Of a DNA stretch of 64,000 nucleotides, positions 44,627 through 55,400 are shown one piece after another; position 1 is the first letter of the stretch; each line of letters begins with the position of its first letter. The notes beneath the pieces are model-generated. The model ran no database searches. It worked only from the letters and a program-made list of their open reading frames with translations, and had not been told where the DNA came from. The DNA is taken from the NCBI RefSeq assembly GCF_001580615.1, contig NZ_LHZC01000049.1, positions 62,001-126,000 of the forward strand, written 5' to 3'. Both the position numbers and the translations under genes were made by a program. The stretch is from Acetobacter malorum (GTDB lineage Bacteria > Pseudomonadota > Alphaproteobacteria > Acetobacterales > Acetobacteraceae).

Positions 44627-45866
44627 AAGCAGATGGTTTGATATCTGTCTGCGTGTTGCCAAAATGGGCCAGCACGTAAGAGGCAATGGCCGCAAGCTCT
44701 TCTTCTGTATAGGCTTTTGAAAAACCTGGCATAAAAACGCGTCCCTGCCCCGTTTCAAGCGCCGTGCCGTTGCGCAAAACCTGCACCAGATTATCCGCAG
44801 CAGGATCTGACACGCTATGTGCCCCGGCAAGAGCGGCCCATTCAGACTGTCGGCCGCGTCCATCCGGCAAATGGCACCCTGCACAGGCCTGGGCAAAGAG
44901 CCCCTGCCCTCTGCGTGCAACATCACTCAAAGCGTGGTCTGCCTCAGGCGGCATAGCCTGCGCAACCGGCCCTTCTGCAATAGGCGGCAGACTGCGCAAA
45001 TACGTAACCATGGCCGCAATATCAGCCTGCGTCATATAGCGCAGACCATGTTCCACAGCTTCCGCCATCGGGCCTGACGCCGCACCTTTGCCGCTGGCTT
45101 TACCGGTTGAGAGGTAGGACGTCAGTTGTTCGTCTGTCCAGGCTCCCAAACCGTGCTGCTTGTCTGATGTCAGATTATAGGCGCGCCAGCCAACCTGCAC
45201 AGCCCCGGCATAGGCTTTGCTACTCAGGCCGTATGTTATGGTGCGAGGGGTGTGGCACTGGCTGCAATGGCCTAACGCTTCCGTCAGATAAGCCCCCCGG
45301 TTCCATTGTTCGGACTGAGCCGTATCAGGCTGGAAGCGTTTGTTCGGGTTATTCAGCCAGTTCCAGACGATCATGCCCCAGCGCTGGTTAAATGGAAAAT
45401 GCAACCTGTTTTGTGGAGCAGGTGCATTCTCAGGCGCCACACTAAACAAATAGGCCTTGATGGCCAGTGCATCTGCATCACTCAGCAGCGTATAAGCCGT
45501 ATAAGGCATGACGGGGTAAAGATGTTTTCCTCCGCGCCCTACGCCTTCCCGCAACATTTTAAGCCACTCGGCATCCGTATAATTGCCAATCCCGGTTTGC
45601 TTGTCTGGCGTAATATTGACGGCAAAAACCGTACCAAAAGGCAACACGAAAGACCGGCCGCCCGTCAGACTTCCGCCTTTAGGGGCCACGTGACAGGCCG
45701 CACAATCCGCCGCCCGGAAAAGATACTCGCCACGCTTGATGAGCTCGGGCCGCGTATCGGCCTGAGTTCCTGGAGCACTGTCAGCCAACGCCATGCCACT
45801 ATAGAAACTCAGCGTGACGGCTACCGCCCCGAGCAGAACATGTTTTAAAGAGCGAAGCGACATCAT
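44616..45866 (-). CDS. Triheme cytochrome c subunit of the aldehyde dehydrogenase complex
   Basis: 416 residues. Sec signal (about 1-28, ending ALA) and three heme sites: C55-A-A-C58-H59, C201-S-Q-C204-H205 and C328-A-G-C331-H332. This is the architecture of the cytochrome subunits of membrane alcohol, gluconate and aldehyde dehydrogenases of acetic acid bacteria, which hand electrons to ubiquinone. It overlaps the Mo-subunit gene by 4 bp, so it is the third subunit of that enzyme. Confidence 0.92.
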   Translation of the reverse strand: MMSLRSLKHVLLGAVAVTLSFYSGMALADSAPGTQADTRPELIKRGEYLFRAADCAACHVAPKGGSLTGGRSFVLPFGTVFAVNITPDKQTGIGNYTDAEWLKMLREGVGRGGKHLYPVMPYTAYTLLSDADALAIKAYLFSVAPENAPAPQNRLHFPFNQRWGMIVWNWLNNPNKRFQPDTAQSEQWNRGAYLTEALGHCSQCHTPRTITYGLSSKAYAGAVQVGWRAYNLTSDKQHGLGAWTDEQLTSYLSTGKASGKGAASGPMAEAVEHGLRYMTQADIAAMVTYLRSLPPIAEGPVAQAMPPEADHALSDVARRGQGLFAQACAGCHLPDGRGRQSEWAALAGAHSVSDPAADNLVQVLRNGTALETGQGRVFMPGFSKAYTEEELAAIASYVLAHFGNTQTDIKPSAFKN

Positions 45867-48040
45867 GCCTTTTCTCCGCCAAGCTGTTTGGCAAAGGGAA
45901 TACTGCGCAGGCGTTTCCCAGTTGCGGCAAAAAGGGCATTTGCCAGCGCAGGAGCCGCTGCAACAGTGCCCACCTCCCCAATTCCGCCAATTTCCGCATC
46001 AGGGTCGGATACCAGATGCACCTGAATATCCGGCGCCTCATTCAGACGCATCATGCGATAATTGTGAAAGTTAGTTTGCTCAACCCGTCCGTCTTTCAAC
46101 GTGATTTCATTATAGAGCGCCATGGTCAGCCCAAAAATCAGGCCGCCCTGAATTTGCGCCACAATGCCATCGGGAAAAACAATCGGCCCGCAATCCACAG
46201 CCGTATGTGCCTGAACAAGACGGATCTGCCCATTTTTCTCAACAGCGACTTCGAGCACAGTGGCCGCCCATGTCTGAAAAGAATAATGGAGCGCAATGCC
46301 CATCCCGTGCCCAGCCGGGAGCGCCTTGCCCCAACCGGACTCCTTTTCCACTTCGTTCAGCACTTTCAGCGCGCGGGGCTGGTGAGCCGCCAGCTTTTTA
46401 CGGAGCGCCAGCGGATCCTGCCCGGATTGATGCGCCAGTTCATCAATCATGCTCTCAACAACAAACACGTTATGTGTTGGGCCGACCCCACGCCACCAGA
46501 GCGTCGTCACCGCGTCAGGCTCATCACGGACAAATTCAACCAGTTGATCCGGCATGGCATACGGGGTTTGGGCGGCACCCTCCACAGCATCCGGGTCCAG
46601 CCCGTTTTGCATCCCCTCCGGATACCAGCGCGCCGTGACGGATGAGCCTGTCGTGCGATGATGCCATCCACTAATCGCACCATCCTGCGTCAGCCCTGCA
46701 GAAATCCGATCATAATAATAGGGGCGGAACTGATCCTGCGTTATATCCTCTTCCCGCGTCCAGATCAGCTTCACAGGATAAGGCACCTGTTTTGCAAAAC
46801 GAGCGGCCTGACCGATGGAATTGGAATCCAGCCTTCGACCGAACCCACCCCCAATCAGGTGATTATGCACAGCAATACTCTCCGGACGTAAACCCGTTGC
46901 ATCGGCCACTTCCTGCCGCGCCCGCCCGGGCACCTGCGTCCCTACCCAGACATCCGCTCCGTCTGGCCTGATGTGCAGGGTTGTATTAATCGGCTCCAGC
47001 GGCGCATGCGCCAGAAACGGAAGCTCATAAACAGCATCAATCCGCGTGTGCGCCTGCTTCAGAGCCTCCTGCGCATTGCCGTTTTTGACGGCCACAACAC
47101 CAGACTGTTCTGAAGCCTTTTTCATTTGGGCTAGAATATCAGCAGTGGAGGTTGTCGCGTTTGGGCCATACTCCCACTGCGGAAAGGCCGCTTCCATCCC
47201 CTTGATGGCCGCCCACATATGCTCACCTATGACGGCAATGGCATCCGGCAATGTCACCACATCCACGACACCCGGAACAGCCAGTGCTGCAGCCCGATTA
47301 TACCCGCTTAAATGGCCACCCTTGACCGGACAGGCAATGATACACCCGATCTTCATCCCCGGTATCTGCGCATCGATACCGAACTTCGCGCTTCCATTTG
47401 TTTTGGCTTTTGTGTCCAGCCTGCGGGGGCTTGTCCCAATCAGAGTAAAATCAGAAGCGGGTTTAAGAGACACTTTTGCGGGCACCGGCTGATGCGTCGC
47501 TGCCCCCGCAAGCTCTCCATAAGACAGACTGCGCCCACTCGCTGAATGGAAAACCCGACCGTCCCTTGCCTGACAGGCATTTTCCGGCACACCCCAGATT
47601 TGCGCAGCAGCAGAAACCAGCATCATGCGGGCCGCAGCTCCGGCTTCCCGCAGGGGGATCCAGCTATCCCGCGTTGAGGATGATCCGCCCGTTTCTTCTT
47701 CACCTGCCACGCTATCAACATAGGCGGGGTCAGCCGGAGCGGCCTCAACAGACACCTGATCCAGCGTCACGCCCAGCTCTTCTGCCAGCAGCATGGAAAT
47801 ACCGGTGTAGATCCCCTGCCCCATTTCTGCATAACGCATAATCAGCGTCACACTGCCCTGCGGCGTAATCCGAATGAACGCGTTAGGCCGGAACACAACA
47901 CCTGTCGCTGTGTCCTGCGCATGGGAAGCTTTTAACAGCGGCAGCCCCGGCAGAAAGGCGGACAAAAGAAATCCACCGCCACCACTCAACGCTGCTCCCA
48001 GTAAAGCCCGACGGGATGTGGACAAATTTTTACGCGTCAT
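45863..48040 (-). CDS. Molybdopterin-binding large subunit of membrane aldehyde dehydrogenase (IorB-like)
   Basis: 725 residues from the ATG at 48040, which overlaps the stop of the 2Fe-2S gene. A Tat signal ([20 protein letters not shown]) is followed by the xanthine-dehydrogenase-family Mo domains: [37 protein letters not shown] (Mo-cofactor loop) and the C-terminal [21 protein letters not shown] with the likely catalytic Glu. The isoquinoline 1-oxidoreductase-like beta subunits include the periplasmic acetaldehyde dehydrogenases of acetic acid bacteria. Together with the small and cytochrome subunits it would oxidise acetaldehyde or other aldehydes to acids in the periplasm. Confidence 0.9.
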   Translation of the reverse strand: MTRKNLSTSRRALLGAALSGGGGFLLSAFLPGLPLLKASHAQDTATGVVFRPNAFIRITPQGSVTLIMRYAEMGQGIYTGISMLLAEELGVTLDQVSVEAAPADPAYVDSVAGEEETGGSSSTRDSWIPLREAGAAARMMLVSAAAQIWGVPENACQARDGRVFHSASGRSLSYGELAGAATHQPVPAKVSLKPASDFTLIGTSPRRLDTKAKTNGSAKFGIDAQIPGMKIGCIIACPVKGGHLSGYNRAAALAVPGVVDVVTLPDAIAVIGEHMWAAIKGMEAAFPQWEYGPNATTSTADILAQMKKASEQSGVVAVKNGNAQEALKQAHTRIDAVYELPFLAHAPLEPINTTLHIRPDGADVWVGTQVPGRARQEVADATGLRPESIAVHNHLIGGGFGRRLDSNSIGQAARFAKQVPYPVKLIWTREEDITQDQFRPYYYDRISAGLTQDGAISGWHHRTTGSSVTARWYPEGMQNGLDPDAVEGAAQTPYAMPDQLVEFVRDEPDAVTTLWWRGVGPTHNVFVVESMIDELAHQSGQDPLALRKKLAAHQPRALKVLNEVEKESGWGKALPAGHGMGIALHYSFQTWAATVLEVAVEKNGQIRLVQAHTAVDCGPIVFPDGIVAQIQGGLIFGLTMALYNEITLKDGRVEQTNFHNYRMMRLNEAPDIQVHLVSDPDAEIGGIGEVGTVAAAPALANALFAATGKRLRSIPFAKQLGGEKA

Positions 48041-48491
48041 GGGAGGCGGCTTTATGAATGGCTTTACGGATACGCACATAGGTTCCGCAACGGCAGATAT
48101 TGCCGGCCATAGCCTCATCAATATCCGCATCGGTTGGCTGCGGGGTCTGCTGCAACAAAGCCGTTGCAGCCATAATCTGCCCGGACTGGCAATAGCCACA
48201 CTGAATGACTTCCTCATCCAGCCAGGCCTGCTGCACTTTTGCGCCGGTTTCTGTGTGTTCAACTGCCTCAATGGTCAGAATGTCATGCCCGGCAGCGGCG
48301 GCAACTGTCAGCAAGCAGGCTCTTACAGGCTGCCCATCCAGATGCACCGTGCACGCCCCGCACTGTGCAACACCGCACCCATATTTTGTGCCCGTCAGAC
48401 CAAGAATATCGCGCAGCACCCAGAGCACCGGCATATCCGGCGGCACATCGACCTCGCGTAATACACTATTGATTTTGAGATCAAACCTCAT
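48030..48491 (-). CDS. 2Fe-2S small subunit of the Mo-aldehyde dehydrogenase
   Basis: 153 residues. Plant-type 2Fe-2S cluster Cys39, Cys44, Cys47 and Cys59 ([17 protein letters not shown]), and the second helical-domain cluster Cys98, Cys101, Cys133 and Cys135 (CGYCQSG, CRCG). It has no signal peptide and is likely co-exported with the Tat-bearing large subunit. First gene of a three-gene operon with the large and triheme subunits; the large-subunit start lies inside its last codons. Confidence 0.93.
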   Translation of the reverse strand: MRFDLKINSVLREVDVPPDMPVLWVLRDILGLTGTKYGCGVAQCGACTVHLDGQPVRACLLTVAAAAGHDILTIEAVEHTETGAKVQQAWLDEEVIQCGYCQSGQIMAATALLQQTPQPTDADIDEAMAGNICRCGTYVRIRKAIHKAASHDA

Positions 48492-48603
48492 GCGAGCCCG
48501 GCCTTACTGCGAGTGTGTTGGATATCTGCCAGACAGGCTACCCCATTTTCAGCCAGAGAGCGCACTAAAAATGCACGCATCAGTCTTTTCAGACGATATT
48601 TTG

Positions 48604-48617
48604 TTAGAGAGATCTAA
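48604..48617. promoter_or_regulatory. Inverted repeat upstream of the aldehyde dehydrogenase operon
   Basis: TTAGA-GAGA-TCTAA, about 115 bp before the 2Fe-2S gene. A candidate operator; no clear -35/-10 pair could be placed beside it. Confidence 0.25.
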
Positions 48618-48708
48618 TACACACATGCGTCAGCAGCCTTATTACGCCTCCCTCTCCTTATCTCCTGCCGAAAATCCATTTTAATTTCTTAAAGTTCGAG
48701 CGAGAGTG

Positions 48709-48753
48709 CATCAGCCATCACGAACTATATTTATAGAAACATAATGGCTGATG
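48709..48753. terminator. Nested stem-loop after the tautomerase-family gene
   Basis: CATCAGCCAT (48709-48718) and ATGGCTGATG (48744-48753) are perfect 10-bp arms; the loop contains a second palindrome, CTATA-TT-TATAG. It starts 8 bp after the stop of the minus-strand gene, as a terminator would, but lacks a T run on either strand. Confidence 0.5.
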
Positions 48754-48760
48754 TTTGATG

Positions 48761-49153
48761 TCAGAGGTCGCCTGTCAGAAACTGTGCGCGGCCCAGACCA
48801 AAGCTCCAGTGTTCGTCAGAATTCTGCACAATGGACACCATGAGATCAGCCGGCTTCAGGCCACAGTCTTTCTCCAGCTTTTCTGCCAGAAGGCGATAAA
48901 ACTCAGTAATCTGCTCCTTTGAGCGTGGACGCGACACAACCTGAAGCAGCACCACCTTATCGGTCCGGGGAATATCCAGCCCCGTATCTTCAATAATCAT
49001 GTGGGTTTTATCGTGCTCGGAAACGAGCTGATACCGGTCACGCTCCGGCACTTTGAAGGCTTCCAGCATAGCTGCGTGAGCGGAATCCAGCAGTTCACGA
49101 ATTTCGGTCGCGTTCCGGCTACCTTTGACAATATGAAAATGCAGAAGAGGCAT
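48761..49153 (-). CDS. Malonate semialdehyde decarboxylase-like protein (tautomerase superfamily)
   Basis: 130 residues starting Met-Pro, so Pro1 becomes the catalytic N terminus after Met removal. The sequence follows malonate semialdehyde decarboxylase (MSAD) of Pseudomonas very closely from memory: PLLHF, ERDRYQLVSEH, EDTGLD, VVSRPRS, and the C-terminal NSDEHWSFGLGRAQFLTGDL. After Met removal the key residues fall at Pro1, Asp38, Arg74 and Arg76, one off the Pro1, Asp37, Arg73 and Arg75 of MSAD. It would turn malonate semialdehyde into acetaldehyde and CO2. It lies 45 bp after an omega-amino acid aminotransferase gene, which can make exactly that substrate from beta-alanine. Another tautomerase activity remains possible. 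Confidence 0.8.
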   Translation of the reverse strand: MPLLHFHIVKGSRNATEIRELLDSAHAAMLEAFKVPERDRYQLVSEHDKTHMIIEDTGLDIPRTDKVVLLQVVSRPRSKEQITEFYRLLAEKLEKDCGLKPADLMVSIVQNSDEHWSFGLGRAQFLTGDL

Positions 49154-49198
49154 AAAAAACAATCCTTTTTTCAGAAAGACTTCGTAAAAACGCAAAAC

Positions 49199-50548
<1,350 letters not shown>

Positions 50549-50634
50549 CGACTACTGTCCCTCTTATCACCGCCAGCATAGTGCACAGGCGTTTTCGATA
50601 ACAAACAGTAACGGCTTCCTTCTTTCTGTCCTAT

Positions 50635-50666
50635 GTACAGTTGCGCATATTTTTCAGAAACTGTAC
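50635..50666. promoter_or_regulatory. Candidate MocR operator
   Basis: GTACAGTT (50635-50642) and AACTGTAC (50659-50666): perfect 8-bp inverted arms with 16 bp between them, just in front of the MocR start (50676) and 87 bp from the divergent aminotransferase start. Confidence 0.5.
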
Positions 50667-50675
50667 TGCATTCTA

Positions 50676-52079
50676 ATGGTTAAGACCGTTTCCCCCTCCA
50701 TTGTGCTTGATCCAAGCCAGCCGACACCCCTCATTTCCCAACTTGTGGAGGCTATGACCGAGCAGATCCACAATGGCACCCTTCTGGCACAGGAGCGGCT
50801 TCCGTCCATTCGTCGCATGGCGGCACTCTGCAACGTCAGTCCCATTACGGTCGCCAATGCGTATACCCGGCTGGTGTCCGCCGGCCTGCTCGATGTGCGC
50901 GACCGAGGTGGCTATTACGTCAAGGCCTCACCGCTTCTGGCAACACAACGCCCGCCAATCGACTCACTCTGGCTTTTGCAACATGCGTATGAGGACAACG
51001 CCCCCATCATCAAAGCCGGATGCGGCTGGCTGGCCCAGCCCTACATTTTTACCAATGCCGTAAAACAAGGGCTGAAAGCGCTTAAGCAATCCCCCAATCT
51101 GGCCTCCATGCTGGACTATGGAAGCCCTTATGGCCTGACCGAACTCCGTCGCTCCATTCGGCGGCTCTTAGCAAAACGGGATATTCCCTGCGTTGAAGAC
51201 GGCATTATTCTGACGCATGGCGCCAGTCAGGCACTGGAACTGGTCCTGCGGGCCTTAACACAACCAGATGACACCGTGCTGGTGGATGACCCCGGGTACT
51301 GCAACCTGTATCCGCTTCTTCAAAGTCTCGGCCTCAAAGTCATCGGGATCGCCCGCACTCCTGCCGGTCCCAGCCCCGAGTTGTTCGAACGGGCCGTCAA
51401 GACGCATCAGCCCAAACTGTTCGTCACAACCTCCATACTCCACAACCCGACAGGCAGTTGTGTGACGAGCGACAATGTGGCGACCATTCACGCACTCGCC
51501 GTTCAACATGGCGTTGCCATTATTGAGGACAACATCTTTCTGGATTTAACGCCCGAAAGCCAGCCCTGCCACGCACGATACGATAAACTCCAGAATATCA
51601 TTCATATTAGCAGTTTTTCAAAAACCATTGCCCCCGGCCTGCGCGTTGGCTATCTGGCCTGCGCGCCTGAGGTTGGCAAGCGTATCCTGCGCTACAAAAT
51701 GGCCGCCAGCCTGACCAGCGCGGGGTTAAACGAAGCAACGGTTCTGAGTATTATAAAAACCGGCCAATACGGACACCATTTGACGGACCTGAGAGAACGC
51801 TTGTTTCAGGCCCAGAAAACTGTCTGCCAGTCTTTGGTGAATGTTGGCATGACGCTCTCTCTCCGCCCTATGGGCGGCCTGTTTGCATGGGCACGCTTTG
51901 GGAAAGACGTCTCCACACATGCCGTTGCAGAACGTGCCGCTGCGGACGATATCCTGCTGGCACCCGGCTCTCTGTTCCGCCCGGAACGCTCGGATTCACA
52001 ATGGTTCCGCTTTAACGTCACCCATTCCAACCACGCCCGTCTTTACGCTTTTTTAGAGAAAGAAAACAAAGGGCGGTAA
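50676..52079 (+). CDS. MocR family regulator (GntR HTH fused to aminotransferase fold)
   Basis: 467 residues from the ATG at 50676, where homology begins; the open frame upstream overlaps the aminotransferase gene and is not coding. N-terminal GntR winged helix (about 18-80: PLISQLVEAMTEQIHNG, LPSIRRMAALCNVSPITVANAY), a linker, then a type I aminotransferase domain with PLP Lys316 in SSFSKTIAPGLRVGY. MocR proteins sense amino compounds through PLP, as GabR does with GABA. The likely target is the divergent aminotransferase/MSAD pair and the likely effector an omega-amino acid. Confidence 0.92.
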   Translation: MVKTVSPSIVLDPSQPTPLISQLVEAMTEQIHNGTLLAQERLPSIRRMAALCNVSPITVANAYTRLVSAGLLDVRDRGGYYVKASPLLATQRPPIDSLWLLQHAYEDNAPIIKAGCGWLAQPYIFTNAVKQGLKALKQSPNLASMLDYGSPYGLTELRRSIRRLLAKRDIPCVEDGIILTHGASQALELVLRALTQPDDTVLVDDPGYCNLYPLLQSLGLKVIGIARTPAGPSPELFERAVKTHQPKLFVTTSILHNPTGSCVTSDNVATIHALAVQHGVAIIEDNIFLDLTPESQPCHARYDKLQNIIHISSFSKTIAPGLRVGYLACAPEVGKRILRYKMAASLTSAGLNEATVLSIIKTGQYGHHLTDLRERLFQAQKTVCQSLVNVGMTLSLRPMGGLFAWARFGKDVSTHAVAERAAADDILLAPGSLFRPERSDSQWFRFNVTHSNHARLYAFLEKENKGR

Positions 52080-52109
52080 AGAGACACAGCCGTTTATAGC
52101 CTGCCACAG

Positions 52110-52139
52110 TTGAGGTCGGCTCTGGCGACCCGGCATATT
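52110..52139 (+). promoter_or_regulatory. Possible promoter of the glucan synthase gene
   Basis: TTGAGG and CATATT with an 18-bp spacer, between the MocR stop and the glucan synthase leader. Four of six matches each; a guess by eye. Confidence 0.25.
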
Positions 52140-52257
52140 TGAAGTAATCTTCCCGCACAGAGAGCGGGGAACAATTTCCTCTCTCCTACGTTAATAGTCG
52201 TAGCGCGCCATCCCCTCCCTCGCAAAAGACAGGAGGCAGATGGGCATTTTTCGATAG

Positions 52258-52271
52258 AAAACACGTGTTTT
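52258..52271. promoter_or_regulatory. Perfect palindrome before the glucan synthase leader
   Basis: AAAACACGTGTTTT, 14 bp, 38 bp before the leader ORF start. A candidate operator. The remaining sequence 52140-52257 holds short weak repeats only (CCCGC/GCGGG near 52157, CTACG/CGTAG near 52187). Confidence 0.45.
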
Positions 52272-52308
52272 AGTTCTTCTGTGATACCTAGCGATCAAGG
52301 AGAAAACC

Positions 52309-52347
52309 ATGACTCTCCGGCCTCCCCTCCGCTGGACTGCGTCCTAG
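52309..52347 (+). CDS. Short leader ORF (12 codons)
   Basis: ATG at 52309 behind AAGGAG with 7 bases of spacing, the best ribosome site near this locus. It encodes MTLRPPLRWTAS and then stops with TAG. It is in a different frame from the glucan synthase, whose start lies 104 bp further on. It could be a translated leader peptide that tunes the downstream gene; the Pro-Pro pair might slow ribosomes (speculative). Confidence 0.4.
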   Translation: MTLRPPLRWTAS

Positions 52348-52451
52348 GCGGCCGCAAACAGCAAAGGGGTTTACAAGAAAATCTTCTAAAACCAGAAGCC
52401 CAATTACGCAGAAATCTTTTCCTCTTCACAGCGCTAAGACGGAGCAACAGC

Positions 52452-55400
52452 ATGGACGGCTCTACGGATTTTCCTCGCCATGCAACGGGCCAATCAGCCC
52501 GCTCATCTTTGTGGCGGCGTCTCTTCAAGCCCGATACATCCTTTTACTGGCAGAACGATGGAGCTCCGGTAAAAAGCGAAATTTTCGGCATTGAGCGCCT
52601 TGAGGCACATGCCCGTAGTCTGGCCGTTGCTCAGACAATTACTCAGAAAAGCAAGACAAGCAGTTATCCTTTAAAACATCGTCTGGCAGAAAATGGCGTT
52701 TTTCTCCGTAAAACAGATGTCGCTATTACAGAAGCGCTCCAGGCCGGGAAACAGTTAACACCTGCCGCCCAATGGCTTGCCGACAATTATGCGCTGATTG
52801 ATATGCAGATCAGGGAAACGAGCCTTGACCTGTCACCCGGTTATTATGCGCGCCTTCCCAAGCTGGCAAACGGACCGTTTGAAGGGTTACCCCGAATTTT
52901 TGGCGTGATATGGGCTCTTGTCGCGCACACTGACAGCCACTTGCATCAGGATATTCTCTGCCGCTATCTGCTGGCCTATCAAAGCGTTACGCCTCTCACA
53001 ATCGGAGAACTCTGGGCTGTCCCCATGACCTTGCGGATTGTGCTGATTGAAAATCTGCGCCGGACCGCTCATGCCATCATCAACAATAACAACAGTCGCC
53101 GAGCGGCTGATCTTTTTGCTGACAGACTTGAAAAAACCCGTAAAGACGAAGAACTCTCTATCCAGAAGGTTCTGGCGCTCGTTGAGCCAGAAAGCCTGAC
53201 CCCGGCCTTTGTTGCCCGTCTGGTTCATCGCTCCAGAGGGTTGGATCTGGAGAAAGATCCTGCTCTGGTGTGGCTTGAACAACGTCTGGCGGACAAGAAG
53301 AGTAGTATTGAAAAAACCATTCAGGATGATTTTCAGAATCAAGGAGCGTTTAACGCTACCGTTCGCAATATTATCACAAGCCTGCGGCTGATTACGGGAC
53401 TGGACTGGACAGAAATTTTTGAGCAGGTTTGTCTGATTGATAAAGCCTTCACAAATTATCCCAGCTTTACTCAAGCCGATTTTACAAGCCGGGACCTGTA
53501 TCGCAAAGCCATTGAAGATCTGGCACTTGGCAGCAAAGTCTCTGAGCTCGATATTGCCCACCGTGCCATTACCTTTGCACAACAGGCAGAGGAAACGCAC
53601 GCATCCGACCCGCGCAAAAGCGACCCTGGCTATTACCTTCTCTTAGAGGGACGCCTTGAGCTTGAAGCAGAAATAGGGTTTTCCCCTCCCCTTTCCAGAA
53701 AGTTTATACGCGATTTCTGCCATCAGGGAATTACAGGATATAGTCTGGCCATTTTTGCCCTCTCACTTTTTTTCCTGAGTATTCCCATCTGGATTTCAGA
53801 AAAAGAATACACGCACACCTTTTGGCTGGTGCTTGTCGTTCTCTGCGCGGGGATCCCTACGTCTGAGGCCGCAGTCGCCTGTATAAACAGGCTCGCTCTT
53901 CGCGCAGTAAAAGTCACCATGCTGCCGGGCCTTGAGCTTCTGCAGGGCATTCCGGACCATATGCGCACTCTTGTGGTCATTCCCGCGCTTCTAACCGATG
54001 CAAAAACTGTCAAAGAGCTTTTGACACGGCTTGAAGTCCACTATCTGGCGACGCATGACAGAGGCGTCCATTTTGCCCTCCTGACAGACTGGAAAGATTG
54101 TGACACCGAGACCAGCGCGGATGATGGCGTACTGTTGCATCAGGCCGTGACCGGTATCGCTCTACTCAATCAGCGCTTTGGTCCCTCTCCTAATGGAGAC
54201 CGATTTCTGCTTTTGCACCGTCGGCGGATCTGGAGTGAGTGTGAGGGCGTATGGATGGGGTGGGAGCGCAAGCGCGGAAAGCTCCATGAACTGAACCGCC
54301 TGCTACGCGGCGCCACAGACACTACGTTTCTTGACGATCAGAACCGCCTTCTCCCGCAAAACGTCCGCTATGTTGTCACACTGGATGCGGATACCCGTCT
54401 TCCTCTGGAAACAGTCCGGCGTCTGGTTGGCAAGCTTGCTCACCCTCTTAATACCCCACAATTCAATCCTGAAACGCGTAGAGTTGAGAAAGGGTATGCC
54501 ATTCTCCAACCCCGGGTAACGCCGTCTCTCCCTGTGGGGCATCACAGTACGGTCTTTCAAAAAATCTATTCTACATCCAGTGGGATTGATGTCTATTCCG
54601 CTGCTATATCAGATCTTTATCAGGACATGTTTGGAGAAGGCTCTTACGCCGGAAAAGGCATTTATGACGTTGATGCTTTTGAATCCGCTCTTGCCGGCCG
54701 TGTGCCGGAAGGCACCCTTCTGAGCCATGATCTGTTTGAAGGCATTTTTGCACGTGCAGCGCTGGCCTCTGATATTGAAGTGGTTGAGGAATTTCCGACC
54801 GATTACATGGTCTCCGCTCAACGGCTGCATCGCTGGACGCGTGGTGACTGGCAACTCCTGCCATGGATTATTTCCGGCACAGCAAAAACGCCGCTACCGC
54901 ATGACCGTCTGTCCGGCATAGCCCGCTGGAAAATGGTGGATAACCTGCGCCGGACACTCTGCGCTCCATTCACCCTCTTCACCTTGCTGTCCGCCTGGCT
55001 TCTTACGCCTGAAAATGCCGCTGTCTGGACACTCTTTATCATTCTGATCGTCGCTCTTCCTGCATTCCTGCCTGTCCTGCCTGATCTTTTTCCACGGCGC
55101 GAATGGATCACTTTTCGGAACTATTTCAGCGTCATTACCGCACACCTCACGACTGCTGCCATCATGACAGCTCTCAATCTCACATTTCTGGCCCATCAGG
55201 CTTTTCTGATGATGGATGCCATCGGTCGGACGCTCGTACGTGTGTTCATAACGCGGCGCCTGCTATTGCAGTGGGTTCCGGCTGCCCACACGGCACACCT
55301 GCTCCAGTCGGGCATGGCACAATATTATCAGAAAATGGTGGCAGCCCCCATTTTTGCTGGCGTGCTGACACTCTACGTCACGTGGACAGACCCGGAGACC

